A stretch of 64,000 nt of DNA from Orientia tsutsugamushi str. Boryong (GTDB lineage Bacteria; Pseudomonadota; Alphaproteobacteria; Rickettsiales; Rickettsiaceae). The position numbers and the translations under genes are program-made. Location: contig NC_009488.1 of NCBI RefSeq assembly GCF_000063545.1, positions 682,001 through 746,000 of the forward strand, in the 5' to 3' direction. A model generated the notes under the pieces. It saw nothing but the letters and a program-made list of their open reading frames with translations. It was not told the origin of the DNA and made no database searches. Shown here piece after piece: positions 1 to 9,935 of this stretch. The first letter of the stretch is position 1. Every line of letters begins with the position of its first letter.

Positions 1-1
1 C

Positions 2-382
2 GAGCTAATGAAGAGTGGTGGAGACATACTGACTTTAAGTTACTATGGTGCTAAAAAGGTTATACCTTCATATAATGTTATGGGAGTCGCTAAAGCTGCA
101 TTAGAAGCTAGTGTAAGATATATAGCAGCTGATTTGGGAGCACAAAATATCAGAGTAAATGCAATTTCATCTGGGCCAATTAGAACTTTATCAGCAAGTG
201 CAATTAGCAATTTTAGTTTAATGCTTAATATGCATCAGTCTTCTGCCCCACTAAAGCGAAATACTACTCAAAATGATGTTGCTAATGCTGCATTATATTT
301 GCTAAGTGATCTAAGTAATAGTATTACTGGGCAAATACACTATGTTGATTGTGGTTATAGTATTATGGGAATAGATAAGTAA
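2..382 (+). CDS. fabI: Enoyl-[ACP] reductase (NADH) FabI, C-terminal part, cut by window start
   Basis: FabI performs the last reduction of each fatty-acid elongation cycle (trans-2-enoyl-ACP to acyl-ACP, NADH dependent) in the cytoplasm. The visible 126 or so residues hold the short-chain dehydrogenase active-site signature YNVMGVAK (Tyr-x6-Lys), followed by [14 protein letters not shown] and the C-terminal [11 protein letters not shown], all typical of FabI. The frame is open from base 2, so the start and the Rossmann fold lie outside the window. It reads as an intact core gene, in contrast to the decayed DNA that follows. Other SDR reductases are possible, but the GPIRTL and VDCGY motifs favour FabI. 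Confidence 0.9.
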   Translation, partial: ELMKSGGDILTLSYYGAKKVIPSYNVMGVAKAALEASVRYIAADLGAQNIRVNAISSGPIRTLSASAISNFSLMLNMHQSSAPLKRNTTQNDVANAALYLLSDLSNSITGQIHYVDCGYSIMGIDK

Positions 383-763
383 CTAGCCTTCAGGATAACT
401 CAAGATAGCAGCTATTCTTAGGCTAAACAGGCTACATTTACAATGTATTATAATAGTGTACTATTTAATAGATAATTTTTTGCATTATATAGCTTAATTT
501 GTGAATGAAGTTAGAGATTATAAAATGAAAGAGACAGCATCAAAAAAGTCGTTAAATAAGTAAGATACTATTATCCAATATTACTGTTTGTCGAGTGTCA
601 AATCTTTAATTAATATAGCTTGTATATAAACCTCAAAAATACTTTTATTACAATTGTCATCAAATAAAAAAGTAGCAATAACTTTACCATTATAAAAGCT
701 AGCTATCATAGTTACTCTTCATGTATGCGGGATAAGTTTTTTAACTATAACGCTTGCTACTAT
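383..763. other. Intergenic, no gene; tiny IS982 scrap
   Basis: No open frame of note. Bases about 441-485 match the first codons of the IS982 transposase found intact at 46016-46891 with a few mismatches, so this is an old remnant of that element. I see nothing else. Confidence 0.5.
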
Positions 764-804
764 ATAGCTAATCCACTATAAAACAGTTATAATTGTTTAG
801 CTAT
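764..804. repeat. IS630-type terminal repeat scrap
   Basis: Contains the recurring core CACTATAAAACAGTTATAAT flanked by TAGCTA-like ends. The same core occurs near 1240, 32530, 41135, 45320, 55665, 55835, 60970 and 61310. Confidence 0.6.
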
Positions 805-1200
805 GACTAGCTGATTTTTCTGTTCTAAACCAATACGAATGTTTATCTGCTGTTGTTTCTGCAACTGGTTTTAATACTAGCTTGTAAATAGCTTGCATAG
901 TTCTATCTTTCACAGTAGGTATACCAAGCGGTCTTTTCTTACTAAGAGGATATGGATTATACACATGTTGCCTCAAGTTAATTATTGCCTGAGATTTAAT
1001 ATCAAAAGTATTCAAGATTTCTTTATCTATTCCTGCAGTCCTTTTACTTAGAATTTCAATCACTCTTCTAACAGCAAGAGCTTTACCACTAAAAGAGTGA
1101 ATCAGTAGCCGTTGCGAAGCTTTAACTTTGCCTCATCTACCTTCCTTTGTTGCTTTTACGATACATATCTGATAACTTCTAACAATTCTATTACACTTTT
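797..1200 (-). pseudogene. Group II intron reverse transcriptase, N-terminal fragment (second intron type)
   Basis: The best open part (797-1063) reads RPLGIPTVKDRTMQAIYKLV and then PVAETTADKHSYWFRTEKSA, which are RT motifs 0-2 of group II intron maturases. Upstream to about 1200 the frame is broken, but it still resembles the usual leader of this family (a helical segment, then a stretch like HSFSGKALAVRRV). There is no YxDD motif, no X domain and no domain V, so it is a dead fragment. It is not the same intron as the copies at 43797, 50216 and 58877, whose RT has a different N-terminus. Confidence 0.7.
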
Positions 1201-1226
1201 TCAAGCTTATACTGTGACAGCTTATA

Positions 1227-1331
1227 TAGTTAAGCCACTATAAAACAGTTATATTATATACTTTTTAAAAATAGTGTTTACATCATAGTAATAGCTAAAC
1301 TATTATGACTGTTTTATAGTAGTTTAGCTAT
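1227..1331. repeat. IS630-family MITE, about 105 bp, palindromic
   Basis: The two ends are inverted copies: CCACTATAAAACAGTTAT on the left and GACTGTTTTATAGTAG on the right, bounded by TA-rich TAGTTA/TAGCTATA. No coding capacity. Same-size relatives lie at 55819-55923 and 61294-61398. TA-bounded ends fit the IS630/mariner group. Confidence 0.65.
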
Positions 1332-1414
1332 ATTATTGTCAGTATATGTACTAGCTATGTTTTGATTCATAATGTCTTGATACATTCAGTGTTAAAACTA
1401 CTTAAGTTATTATA

Positions 1415-1990
1415 AACGCCAGATTAGGATAAGTGGAAATATGAAATGTTGAGAATAAAAGGTATACAAAGTGAGAATGTTGAGTTATAAAAAAATTTAA
1501 ATAAACAAGGAATAACCCAACATGAAAAAATGTATTATAACAGTATACTATTTAATAGACAATTTTTGCAAAATATATCACGAGTTGGAGAGAAAGAGAT
1601 TAATACTAAGTAGGTATAATCAAATGAACAGATGTAGGAAGTTGTCCTTAGCTGAGTTATTAACAATAGCGATATATTTTTATTTATCTCCATGCAAGGA
1701 TTTTAAAGATTATTATCTATATTACCTGAGTTATAAGTATAAGGGATACTTTTGTTTATCAAGTTATAGTAGAATAATACAGCTATGACCTGGAGTGTTG
1801 CTATCACTAGCTGTATTAATGCATTATATGAAAAAGAGAAGAAACAGATATATATTACATCGATTCTACAAAGTTAGCAATTTGTCATAATAAACGTACC
1901 TCCAGCAATAGAGTTTTTAACAAAATTTCTAAAATTGGTAAAAGTAGTTATTGCTGGTTCTTAGTCTTTAAGCTTCATCTTATAATCAAT
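1415..1990 (+). mobile_element. IS982-family element, 3'-truncated, transposase broken
   Basis: It begins with the IS982-type end AACGCCAGATTAGGATAAG. The transposase start is at 1522 (MKKCIITVYYLID), the frame stops with TGA near 1788, and a recognisable but frameshifted middle part continues (IDSTKLAICHN-like). Homology ends near 1990, exactly where the integrase leader begins. Compared with the 992-bp copies at 19628 and 46007 the last 400 bp or so are missing, so the element cannot move by itself. Confidence 0.8.
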
Positions 1991-2424
1991 AAGATGTTCT
2001 ATAGGTAAAAGTGCAAAGGTAGATCAAGTATAAGGGAGAAGAAAAGTTAATTTTTTATTAACTTCTACACTTTATAGAACCTACTATTAACTTATGTTAA
2101 CTTTTATTAATATTTTTAATCAAGCTTCAACTTTAACTATAAATATATTTCCAATATTTGTCAATATAACAAAAAAATTAAAGCAAAAGGTTGACAAAAG
2201 GTTGACAGAAAATTTAGGAAATTGGGGGCCAGTTTTTAATCTAGAGGTTAATCTAATGATCGAAAAATATATACAATCTAGGATTGATAAGTGATTTTCA
2301 AGTTATATGTATTATGAACAAATTAGTATAAAAATTTGCTATCAAATAAAAAGTATAATATAGATCATCTGTTTAATTAAACGTAATACTTTAATAATAA
2401 ATATTAATATTATGTGGGGTGATT
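1991..2424 (+). other. Conserved RAGE left end / integrase leader, possible attachment region
   Basis: This non-coding stretch is repeated, inverted and nearly identical, at 43374-43796, each time directly upstream of a RAGE integrase start. It begins AAGATGTTCTATAGG, contains an inverted pair GTTCTATA...TATAGAAC about 80 bp apart, several GTTAAT/ATTAAC palindromes and a direct repeat of AGGTTGACA. In this copy the integrase has a GTGGGGTGATT leader before ATG. The position suggests an element end with integrase or excisionase binding sites; that role is inference. Confidence 0.5.
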
Positions 2425-3664
2425 ATGACTTCAATATCATCAAAGTTTATAAATCGAGCACTACGTAAAATTAAAATTCCTAAGGGAGAAAAATTATTAA
2501 TTATCCACGATCCAGATATAATAGGACTTAAACTGAAAATCTCATGTACAGTCTGTGGAGGAATAGTAAGAAAAACATGGATTTTAGAACAAAAATATAA
2601 AAACCAGAGTTTAAAAATAAGGATAGTGGAATTTCCATATTTATCTATTAAAGAAGCTAGAAAAATAGCAAGAGAATTAAAGACATTAATGGCGAACGGA
2701 ATAGATCCAAGAGCAGTAAAACATCAACAACAGATAGAAGAAAATGAGAATCGTATAAAAGAAAGAGAAAGAAAAGCTAACGATATTACATTCAAAGAGC
2801 TGTGTTATAAGTATATTGAAGAGTATGCCAAAATATATACTATAAACTGGAAAGAGAATGCTGACAGAGTACATACTTATGCACAAGCATTATATGAAAA
2901 AAAGATAAGCAAGATTCGAATGAGTGATATTGAACCAATATTCAATGATATCCAGCAAAGAGGGAAAATATGCCACAGCAAATGCATTGCTAGCAACCTT
3001 ACGCACTATATTTAATAAGGCAATAAAATGGGGATTAATAGAAAACAATCCTACTCTAGGGATAGAGCAGCATAAACTGCAAGCAAGAGAGAGACGTCTA
3101 AGTTACGATGAAATGGGTAGATTTTTACAAGTATTATGCGGAGAAGCAAGTCCATTGATAAGAGATTTTGCATTACTAGCGTTATATACTGGAGCTAGAA
3201 AAAGTAATGTGTTAGAGATGGAATGGGACAATATAGATTTTGAAAGAAAAATATGGCATATACCAAAAACTAAGAACGGAAAGGCGCAAAATATACCATT
3301 AACAGATGAGGCAATGGAAATATTGCAAGCAAGGAAATTAATATCTACAAGTAAATGGGTACTACCAAGTTCTACTAGCGAAAGCGGACACTTATCGCAT
3401 CCAAATACCGCATGGAAGATAATTTGTGAAAAGGCAAGCATAAAAAATTTCAGAATACACGATCTAAGAAGGACGTTTGCAAGTTGTATGGGGGATGCAG
3501 GCGAAAGTCAGAGGACAATTAGTATAGCATTGAATCATATTAATCCAAACTCAACAATACCTTATACTATAGCTTGTATGGAGTTAGTACGAGAGTATAT
3601 GTCTAAGGCTATACAAATAATTAGTGAATGTGCTAGAAGTTATAATATTTATAATACTATCTGA
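2425..3664 (+). pseudogene. int: RAGE tyrosine-recombinase integrase, one frameshift
   Basis: A P4-type integrase that would catalyse site-specific insertion and excision of the element. The N-terminal arm-binding domain (GEKLLIIHDPDIIGLKLKI) is followed by a SAM-like core domain and a catalytic domain with Arg in TGARKSN, Lys in PKTKNGK, HDLRR, LNH and a Tyr in STIPYT. I chose ATG at 2425 behind GTGGGGTG. The frame moves from 1 to 2 near 2965, where a run of four A (GGGAAAATATGCC) has one base too many: the first frame reads QQRGK and the second continues KYATANALL. All catalytic residues survive, so the gene is one base from intact. A truncated second copy is at 42900-43373. Confidence 0.88.
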
Positions 3665-3789
3665 CTGATATAAACGTTGTGGTAAGAATAGTGCGATTTC
3701 ATGTCGCACATGCATATATGAACACTAATTATTGCAGGTAAAATCTGTGTTTGAAGATATTTAGCTAATTTAAACATTATAGTAGCAGA

Positions 3790-4125
3790 ATGAGAAATCT
3801 CATGCTACAATTGAGGCTGAAGGTGATTATACAAAATCAAAAATTATGTTGGGCATTATCGAGGCCGTTGAAGTATATGGGTTTGAGCATTGACGAATGG
3901 GGAGTAGTGCTAGCTGGAGTAGCTCCAGGAATTGTACTACTAAACAGCAGGCATGCTAAATTAGGCCTAGCCTTTATGGTTGGAGGAATTGCTCTATGTT
4001 ATTGCTTTAAGAAAATTAAGAAGGTATCTGAGAATTTTTTGCTAAAAAGTTTTTTAGTAGCTAAAGGTTTATTGCCAGCTCCATTAGGATATCCAAGGCT
4101 TTTGGGCAAAAAAGTTGGCAAGTAA
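3790..4125 (+). CDS. traL: F-type conjugation protein TraL
   Basis: TraL is a small inner-membrane part of the F-type type IV secretion system. This 111-aa frame has the family layout: a short cytoplasmic start, RPLKYMGLSIDEWG, then two close hydrophobic segments (about residues 38-52 and 58-72: VVLAGVAPGIVLL, LGLAFMVGGIALCYC) and a basic C-terminus ending RLLGKKVGK. It is first in the transfer cluster and its stop overlaps the next start (TAATG, traE), as in F plasmids. It is one of only two transfer genes here (with traW) that appears undamaged. Length is close to F TraL. Without the rest of the apparatus it probably has no use. Confidence 0.8.
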   Translation: MRNLMLQLRLKVIIQNQKLCWALSRPLKYMGLSIDEWGVVLAGVAPGIVLLNSRHAKLGLAFMVGGIALCYCFKKIKKVSENFLLKSFLVAKGLLPAPLGYPRLLGKKVGK

Positions 4126-4438
4126 TGAATCATCTCTTTAAGTAAAATGCTATACAAGAGCTGGTTAAATATAATAAATGCTTACTTTCAGTAACTATAT
4201 TGCTAGCTGCAGCTAATATAATTGCGATAATGGCTGCAATTACCAAAGAAGAAAAGTGGTTGTTAATTCCAGCAATAGAGCCTGATCGTAAAATGACGGT
4301 TTCATCGAAAAATTACCATGAAACCTATTTAAAGGAATGGGCAATTTATGTGACGAAACTCTTATTTACTACTTCTCCAAATGAGGTAGAAAGACAAATA
4401 GCAGACATGAAGGTAGTATTCAGTAATACTGAATCTTT
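4125..4438 (+). pseudogene. traE: traE, 5' part only, with early stop and MITE truncation
   Basis: TraE is a bitopic inner-membrane pilus-assembly protein (VirB8-like place). The ATG at 4125 overlaps the traL stop. After six codons (MNHLFK) there is a TAA at 4143; the same frame then continues without interruption through a membrane segment (VTILLAAANIIAIMA) and the family region ending EVERQIADMKVVFS. At 4439 it runs into a MITE, so the C-terminal half is lost. Two independent lesions make it certainly inactive. Confidence 0.8.
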
Positions 4439-4802
4439 AAACGCCAATTTAGGATAAGAGAAAGTATGAAAGATATAATGCAAAAGGTTTACAAGAGATA
4501 TTATGTAATATCTTTAAATATAGTTTTAATTAATAATAGTTTATTTATTGCTCACATGTCTGTAAATGCAAATTTAGAATAAAAAACAGTTAGAAAGAGA
4601 TAATATAGAAGTGTTACAATGGTCAATGTTCAGGTTAGCAAGATAGTATTATGAACTAATTTTTGTAGAAATATGAGCAATAAATAAACCGTCATTAATT
4701 GAAATTATATTTAAATATATTGCATAATTATAATTGTACAGTATCTCTTGTATACCTTTTTCATTATGCTTTTCATACTTCCCATTATCCTAATCTGGCG
4801 TT
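4439..4802. repeat. IS982-related MITE, copy 1 (364 bp)
   Basis: Ends AACGCCAATTTAGGATAAG and the inverted CTTCCCATTATCCTAATCTGGCGTT. Arms of over 100 bp are inverted copies (TTTATTTATTGCTCA / TGAGCAATAAATAAA). No open frame. Left flank is traE, right flank an inverted dam fragment, so the flanks do not match one original site. Confidence 0.75.
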
Positions 4803-4808
4803 TAATAA

Positions 4809-5100
4809 CTAATAAGTTTTATAGTTAGTAATGATTAGCTCATTAACGAGATTACGATGTTCATTGATTGAGTATGTAACTCCAATATGAGTGATGAAAA
4901 AATCTTTGTATAAATCTTTAATGAAGGTAGTGTTATTATTTGAAAGCATAATTTTAACACCTTTATTGTTTAGTTCATAAACAAAATCTCGTAGTCTGAT
5001 TTGCTCTTTTTCATCAAATTGAACTCTAGTGTAGAACCGTTCTCCTGATTGGTGGTAAGGTGGATCAAGATAAACGAAATCACCTTTTTTAGGTTCTATA
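4809..5100 (-). pseudogene. dam: dam (DNA adenine methylase) C-terminal fragment
   Basis: On the minus strand the sequence encodes IEPKKGDFVYLDPPYHQSGE, then FDEKEQIRLRDFVYELNNKG and the natural C-terminus LIITNYKTY stop. This matches the last third of the dam gene at 30064-30876 and includes the DPPY catalytic motif IV. The N-terminal AdoMet-binding half is missing: at 5100 the coding sequence meets the end of MITE copy 2. It lies in inverted orientation between two MITEs inside the tra cluster. Confidence 0.85.
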
Positions 5101-5338
5101 AACGCCAGATCAAGATAAGGAAAAGTATGAAAAGCATAATACAGAAGGCTTATAAAGAATAGCTAGTTATTAAACATTGATATTACAAAGGCGAATTTAC
5201 TAGAAATATTAGAGCAGTAAATGGTTTTGAATTAAGATTATATTTAATGTAATGTATTAAAAGTCATAACGAAATATTATCCTTTGTAAACCTTTTGCAT
5301 TATATCTTTCATACTTTCCCTTATCCTAAACTGACGTT
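5101..5338. repeat. IS982-related MITE, copy 2 (about 238 bp, shorter form)
   Basis: Starts AACGCCAGATCAAGATAAGG and ends CCCTTATCCTAAACTGACGTT. Only the outer 45-50 bp of each arm resemble copy 1; the interior differs. Left flank dam fragment, right flank the transfer cluster. Confidence 0.7.
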
Positions 5339-5345
5339 AATAATC

Positions 5346-5429
5346 TTGAGAAAGTTGAAACATCAAAAATTAAATCAAAAAGGCGTTGTGTTCTATACTG
5401 TAAGCGATCTAAAGCAGTTCAAGGTGTAG
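5346..5429 (+). pseudogene. Possible traV C-terminal remnant
   Basis: A 27-codon open end reads KHQKLNQKGVVFYTVSDLKQ and stops at TAG 5427-5429, immediately before the traC start. In F-type clusters TraV, an outer-membrane lipoprotein, lies just upstream of TraC and has a GVxCxSVS-like segment, which this resembles with the Cys lost. Identification is weak and mainly positional. Confidence 0.3.
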
Positions 5430-7992
5430 ATGTTGTTCACAAGTCGCCGAAAAAACCAAAAAAATATCTTATTAATTTATTTAAATCAAAACAGAGTCAA
5501 GGTGAACGCAAGCATACATAAGGATTTTGATCGAGAAAGATTTTCTAAACACTTTGTCTATGAATCGTATGATGAGGAGACTCAGCTATTCTTTAATCGT
5601 GGTTCAATAGGTTTTGTATTGCTTGCATGCCCATTGGCTGAAGCTAGTGTTTCGGCTCAAAATGAAATTGCTAAATTTCTAAAAAGTGATGAAAATTTAC
5701 CAGCTGAAAGTAGCATGCAAGTCTTAATGATTGGTAGTAATAATATCGAACATTTTTTAAGCAACTGGCAGTTATATCGTAAAGGAGAGATATTTATTGA
5801 GTTAGCCAACAAAAGAACAGAGTTTTTGCGTGATCAAGCTCAAAAAGTAGGTTCTATAAAGGATGTAGTATTGTTAATTTCAGTTACTATACCTAATTTA
5901 AATGCAAATATCGATGATATGATTCGCAGACGAGATGCTTTAAAAGATACGTTTAGGTCCATTGGATTAAGCACTGACAATGTGAATGCACAGCAATTAT
6001 TAAAGTTTCTGAGAGTAATATTTGGCTGGCCTGAAGAAGAACATTCGAATATTAATGAGTATGAAATATTGTCTGAACAAATTCTAAGTGGAGATTTTTC
6101 GTTATTTGAGAATGATGATTGTGTAAATGTAAATAATGATCAAATATTTATCAGCCTAGAAGCTCGAAAAAGGCCTGCAGAGTGCAAATTATCTGCCATG
6201 GATCTGTTTTTAGGCAATGAAATGCGTCGTGATGAATATATAAAATCAAATTTCCTGATTCATTTTGGTTTACAAATGTTGCCAAATCAAGCAATGGAAA
6301 GAACTGCAGCCATAACTAAAAGAGAGGCGCTAGAAAGAAATATTAATGCAGGAATGGGTAAATTTTTTTCATGATATACAGCAAGAAGCAGAAGATTTAG
6401 CTGATGTAGTAGCTGCTTTACAGAGTGGTGATAGAGTAGTTAATATTCACTTCAATGTTATTATGTTTGATAAAACAAAAAAGGCTAAGCAATCTGCATC
6501 AGCTTTTTGTTCGATGTTAAGACGCAGTGGATGGTATTTTGTTCCATGCAAATATGATCATGTAGCCGTGTTGCTAGCAGCGCTGCCAATGCAATTGGTT
6601 GAACAAGGTCAAAGAGGTGTATTGGGTCAAAAAACATCAGGAGTTGGAGTAGCCCTTTCTAGCTTAGGTAGAGGCATAAAAACTGTTTCCGTAGAGAGCA
6701 AAGTATTATTACCAATAATTGGTGAATGGAAAGGTGATTTAAGCTCTCCAGGTATGTTGTTAGCTGGCAGACGAGGCCAAATAATGTATTGGTCTCCTTT
6801 TGGTGGAGCTTTATTACCTGCATTAAATAAGCATGGAGCAGCTCCAAATGAGAACTTTAACCTTTGTATAGCTGGAGTTCCAGGGTTTGGAAAATCTGTT
6901 TTTATGCAAGAACTAATGCTATCAGTTTTAGGAGTTGGTGGTAAAGTTTTTGTTCTTGATTACGGAAGATCATTTAAGCGTACATGCTTGATTCTAGGTG
7001 GCAGCTACATAGAATTTGACATGAAAAATCCTGTATCAATTAATCCATTTTCCGAAGTACCAGAAGATGATAGTGCAAAGTCTATAGAAGCTAGATCGGA
7101 TTTTTATCTAACTTTCCATCTATTTTAGCTACTATGGCTGCTCCACAGTATGGAACAAGCGATTTACAACAACCAATGCTTACAGAGAGCTTTGATATCA
7201 GTCTGGCAAAAAAGTGGCTCTAAGGCTGAAATAACCGATATTGCAGACTGGTTATCGAATAGAGAAGAATCATATGCTAAAGAACTTGGAAATATGCTTT
7301 TTCCTTTTACTAAGGATGGTCAACATGGAAGATTTTTTAGCGGTAAAGCTAAGTTATCATTGAACTCTGATATCGTAGTAATTGAAACTGATCATTTAAG
7401 GTCTGTACCAGAGCTGCTAGCAGTGATAGTTCAAATCATGATTGTTCATATTAATCAAACAATGGTCAAGGGAGATAGAAGTAGACCATTTTTAATTATG
7501 ATAGATGAAGCCTGGAAGCTATTAGCTGGAAAGCGTTCAGGAGAGTTTATTGAAGAAGCTGGCAGAATAGCTCGAAAATATAATGGATCGATTGCTTTAG
7601 CTACTCAGCAACTCACGGATTACTTTCGTCAAGAGGGCTCTGCGTCTGAAAAGGCCTTTGAGAACTCATCGCATAAGATAATTTTGAAGCAAAATTCGGA
7701 ATCCTTTAAGGCGATGCGAGCTAATCCAAAGCTTGCAGGCTTTGTTGATGAAGATTGGAAGCTGAATTTACTGCAATCTGTACATTCAAATCCTCCATAT
7801 TATAGCGAAGTAGCAATTTATAGCCCTAATGTCTCTGGTGTGATAGGCAGATTAATGATTGATCCATTTACTCTACTGTTAACCTCAACGAATGCTAGAG
7901 ATTATCAGGCTATAGAAGATCATATGGCTAAGGGTATGAATGTCAGTGAGGCAATTAATTATGTGATAAGAGAGCGAGAAATAATTCCATGA
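5430..7992 (+). pseudogene. traC: TraC, F-type T4SS ATPase (VirB4 family), three frameshifts
   Basis: TraC is the cytoplasmic-face ATPase that drives pilus assembly. Homology covers nearly the whole family length. The N-terminal region is at 5430-6360 (HFVYESYDEETQLFFNRG). The Walker A motif GVPGFGKSVF lies near 6884 and Walker B LIMIDEAWKLL near 7495, followed by the conserved ALATQQLTDYF and NSSHKIILKQNS. Three breaks are visible. At 6361-6368 a run of seven T has one extra base. At 7101-7105 a run of five T lacks one. At about 7170 one base is gained, restoring the frame. Between the last two, the other frame encodes FLSNFPSILATMAAPQYGTS, which belongs to the protein. The true start is uncertain because the first 30 codons do not look like TraC. 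The stop overlaps traW (ATGA). Confidence 0.85.
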
Positions 7993-8648
7993 AGCACCAG
8001 GTAATGATGAGTATAGGCGCATTCTTTGCTTTATTTGCTGTTGCTTATCAGGTAAGTGATACAATGGCTAATTCATTAAATGCTGATATAGGTGTTGAGA
8101 TTAAGGATTATGGTACTAGAGGGCATGTTTTTCCAATCATTGAGGAATCATTACTGGAGGTGATTATGGCTAAACTTAATGCTGCATCAAAAAGTGGATT
8201 GTTGAACCAAATGCAGCTGGAATTTCAGGAAAAAATTAGGCAAAAAATCATGAGACCAGTTCCAGTAAAAAATTTGAGTAAAGCTACTGAAAATAAAACG
8301 CGAATATATGATTCTACCTATGTTCAAAAGGATGACATTAAGACAAAAAATGGTATAATAATAGTAAGGAGAGGAACTAAAATAAATCCTTTAGAGATGA
8401 TAAATTGGGGTGAACCACTAATATTAATTGATGGAGATGATGAAGATCAGGTCGCTTGGGTAAAATCAAGACCAGGAAAGATAGTGTTAGTTAATGGAAA
8501 TCCTATTGAACTGAGCAATCTATTAGGCCGACACATATTTTTTGATCAATTTGGTATGTTGATTAGAAAATTTAAAATACAAGCTGTGCCAGCCATAATA
8601 GAGCAAGAAAATAACGTGCTTAAAATTAGCGAAGTAAGCACCTATTAA
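7989..8648 (+). CDS. traW: F-type conjugation protein TraW
   Basis: TraW is a periplasmic pilus-assembly protein. The 219-aa frame starts with a hydrophobic stretch (MMSIGAFFALFAVAYQVSDT) that can serve as a signal peptide. The TraW core follows: DYGTRGHVFPIIEESLLEVI, later INPLEMINWGEPLILIDGDD and the C-terminal GRHIFFDQFGMLIRKFKIQA, which is the most conserved part of the family. It overlaps traC by 4 bp (ATGA), consistent with one transcript. No internal damage is seen, so it is one of the few intact transfer genes here. Without TraC, TraU and TrbC it is unlikely to act. Confidence 0.85.
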   Translation: MKHQVMMSIGAFFALFAVAYQVSDTMANSLNADIGVEIKDYGTRGHVFPIIEESLLEVIMAKLNAASKSGLLNQMQLEFQEKIRQKIMRPVPVKNLSKATENKTRIYDSTYVQKDDIKTKNGIIIVRRGTKINPLEMINWGEPLILIDGDDEDQVAWVKSRPGKIVLVNGNPIELSNLLGRHIFFDQFGMLIRKFKIQAVPAIIEQENNVLKISEVSTY

Positions 8649-8730
8649 AACCATATGACGTACGATGGAAGTACGCTGTAAATAGTATAACTCAATATAC
8701 TAGTCGATTCAACTTAAAAGAAGGTTTTAT

Positions 8731-8919
8731 ATGAAAAGTTGGAAATTACAGCAATTAGAACAAGATCTAGTCAAAATATTCAATTATACGCTTATAAGTG
8801 GTGAAATACAGGAGATAGTAAATTCGAGTGGTGAAACTGCATATTTAGTGCCAGGTGTAAAAGATATAGAAAATACTGCTAGCAAATTTCGAAAATATAA
8901 AAAAAGGAAGTATACATAA
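8731..8919 (+). CDS. Small hypothetical protein (62 aa)
   Basis: A short frame with a good leader (AGAAGG 7 bp before ATG). It begins MKSWKLQQLEQDLVKIF and ends in a very basic tail (KFRKYKKRKYT). It lies between traW and traU on the same strand. I recognise no family. It may be a real small gene of the transfer operon or the start of a longer, lost one. Confidence 0.35.
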   Translation: MKSWKLQQLEQDLVKIFNYTLISGEIQEIVNSSGETAYLVPGVKDIENTASKFRKYKKRKYT

Positions 8920-8936
8920 TCAAGAAAAGCTGGTAA

Positions 8937-9917
8937 GTGAAGGAACTGGTAATTTTGTTAGCGATAGTAATGTCTATAACAGCTAATAACTGTTATGCAG
9001 CTGCTGGATGTGTTGGAAGATTTGTAAATCCTATAACACGATGTATGTTGGAAGTTCTTGTTTCCAATTACTATAGCTGGATTTAAGGTAGTTAGCAGTT
9101 CAATGCCAGATACTAATGCTTCTGGTAGACTTATATGTCTTTGTCCTAAGCCAGGGATTCCAATACCTGTACCTGGTATATTCCGGTAGGATTTTGGGAG
9201 CCAGTACGCCTTGTAGATGTTACAAAGTCGCCAATGTGTATGGTAAGTCTTGGAGGTTTGTCATTTGGAAGTGCTACTCAAAAAGGCATGAAAGATGAGG
9301 CTGAAGGAAGTGCTTTTTATCACATTCATTGGTATGTCTATCCTGTGATTTATTGGCTGGAAATTTTGCTTGATTTTATTTGTCTGGAAATGGCTGCAGT
9401 CGATATAGCATATTTAACAGAGTTTGATCCATTATGGAGTGATGACGCTAAATCTGCGATTTTAAATCCAGAAACGCTGTTGTTTCAAAATGTAGCTGCT
9501 TATCAAGCATGTATAGCTGATTGCATGAGTTGTGGCGCTGGTTTATTAGCAAGTGATTATGCTTTTTGGTGTGCTGAATGTCAAGGAATGCTTTACCCTT
9601 TTACTGGAACAGCTGCGGCGCATAATGGTGGAGTTGGAACATCTGTATTAATGGTAAGTAAGTTTATGGCTAGAATGCATAGGCAACTGATGTTATGGGG
9701 ATATTATGGTTATAAAGGCTTATGTGGCAAGTATCCCATGCCTATTATGAAGAAAAGTCAGTATCGACTACAAATGACTTATCCGATTCCAGAAACCAGA
9801 TCCTGCAAGAGCATAGGCCAAACAGAAGCTACATGGCAGGCTGGAAGAGAATTTCCAGTTAATGGTGAAGATTTTGGTTACTTGATTTGGCGAAAAAGAG
9901 ATTGTTGTTTGCTTTGA
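8937..9917 (+). pseudogene. traU: TraU, several frameshifts in N-terminal third
   Basis: TraU is a periplasmic Cys-rich protein of F-type transfer systems. A GTG at 8937 opens a signal peptide (ELVILLAIVMSITANNCYA) followed by CVGRFVNPIT, the usual TraU start. The frame is then lost near 9043 and regained in pieces (FPITIAGFKVVSSSMPDTNA; LICLCPKPGIPIPVPGI; GFWEPVRLVDVTKSPMCMV). From 9234 it is open to 9917 with the family motifs YHIHWYVYPVIYWLE, AYLTEFDPLWSDD and the Cys cluster CIADCMSCGAGLLASDYAFWC. At least three indels are needed. A second, tiny inverted TraU fragment is at 22777-22857. Confidence 0.85.
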
Positions 9918-9935
9918 TAAGGGTTAGAGAGGAAT

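Noticed and set aside
3103-3441. Minus-strand frame inside the integrase
   Set aside because: Shadow of the integrase catalytic domain in another frame.
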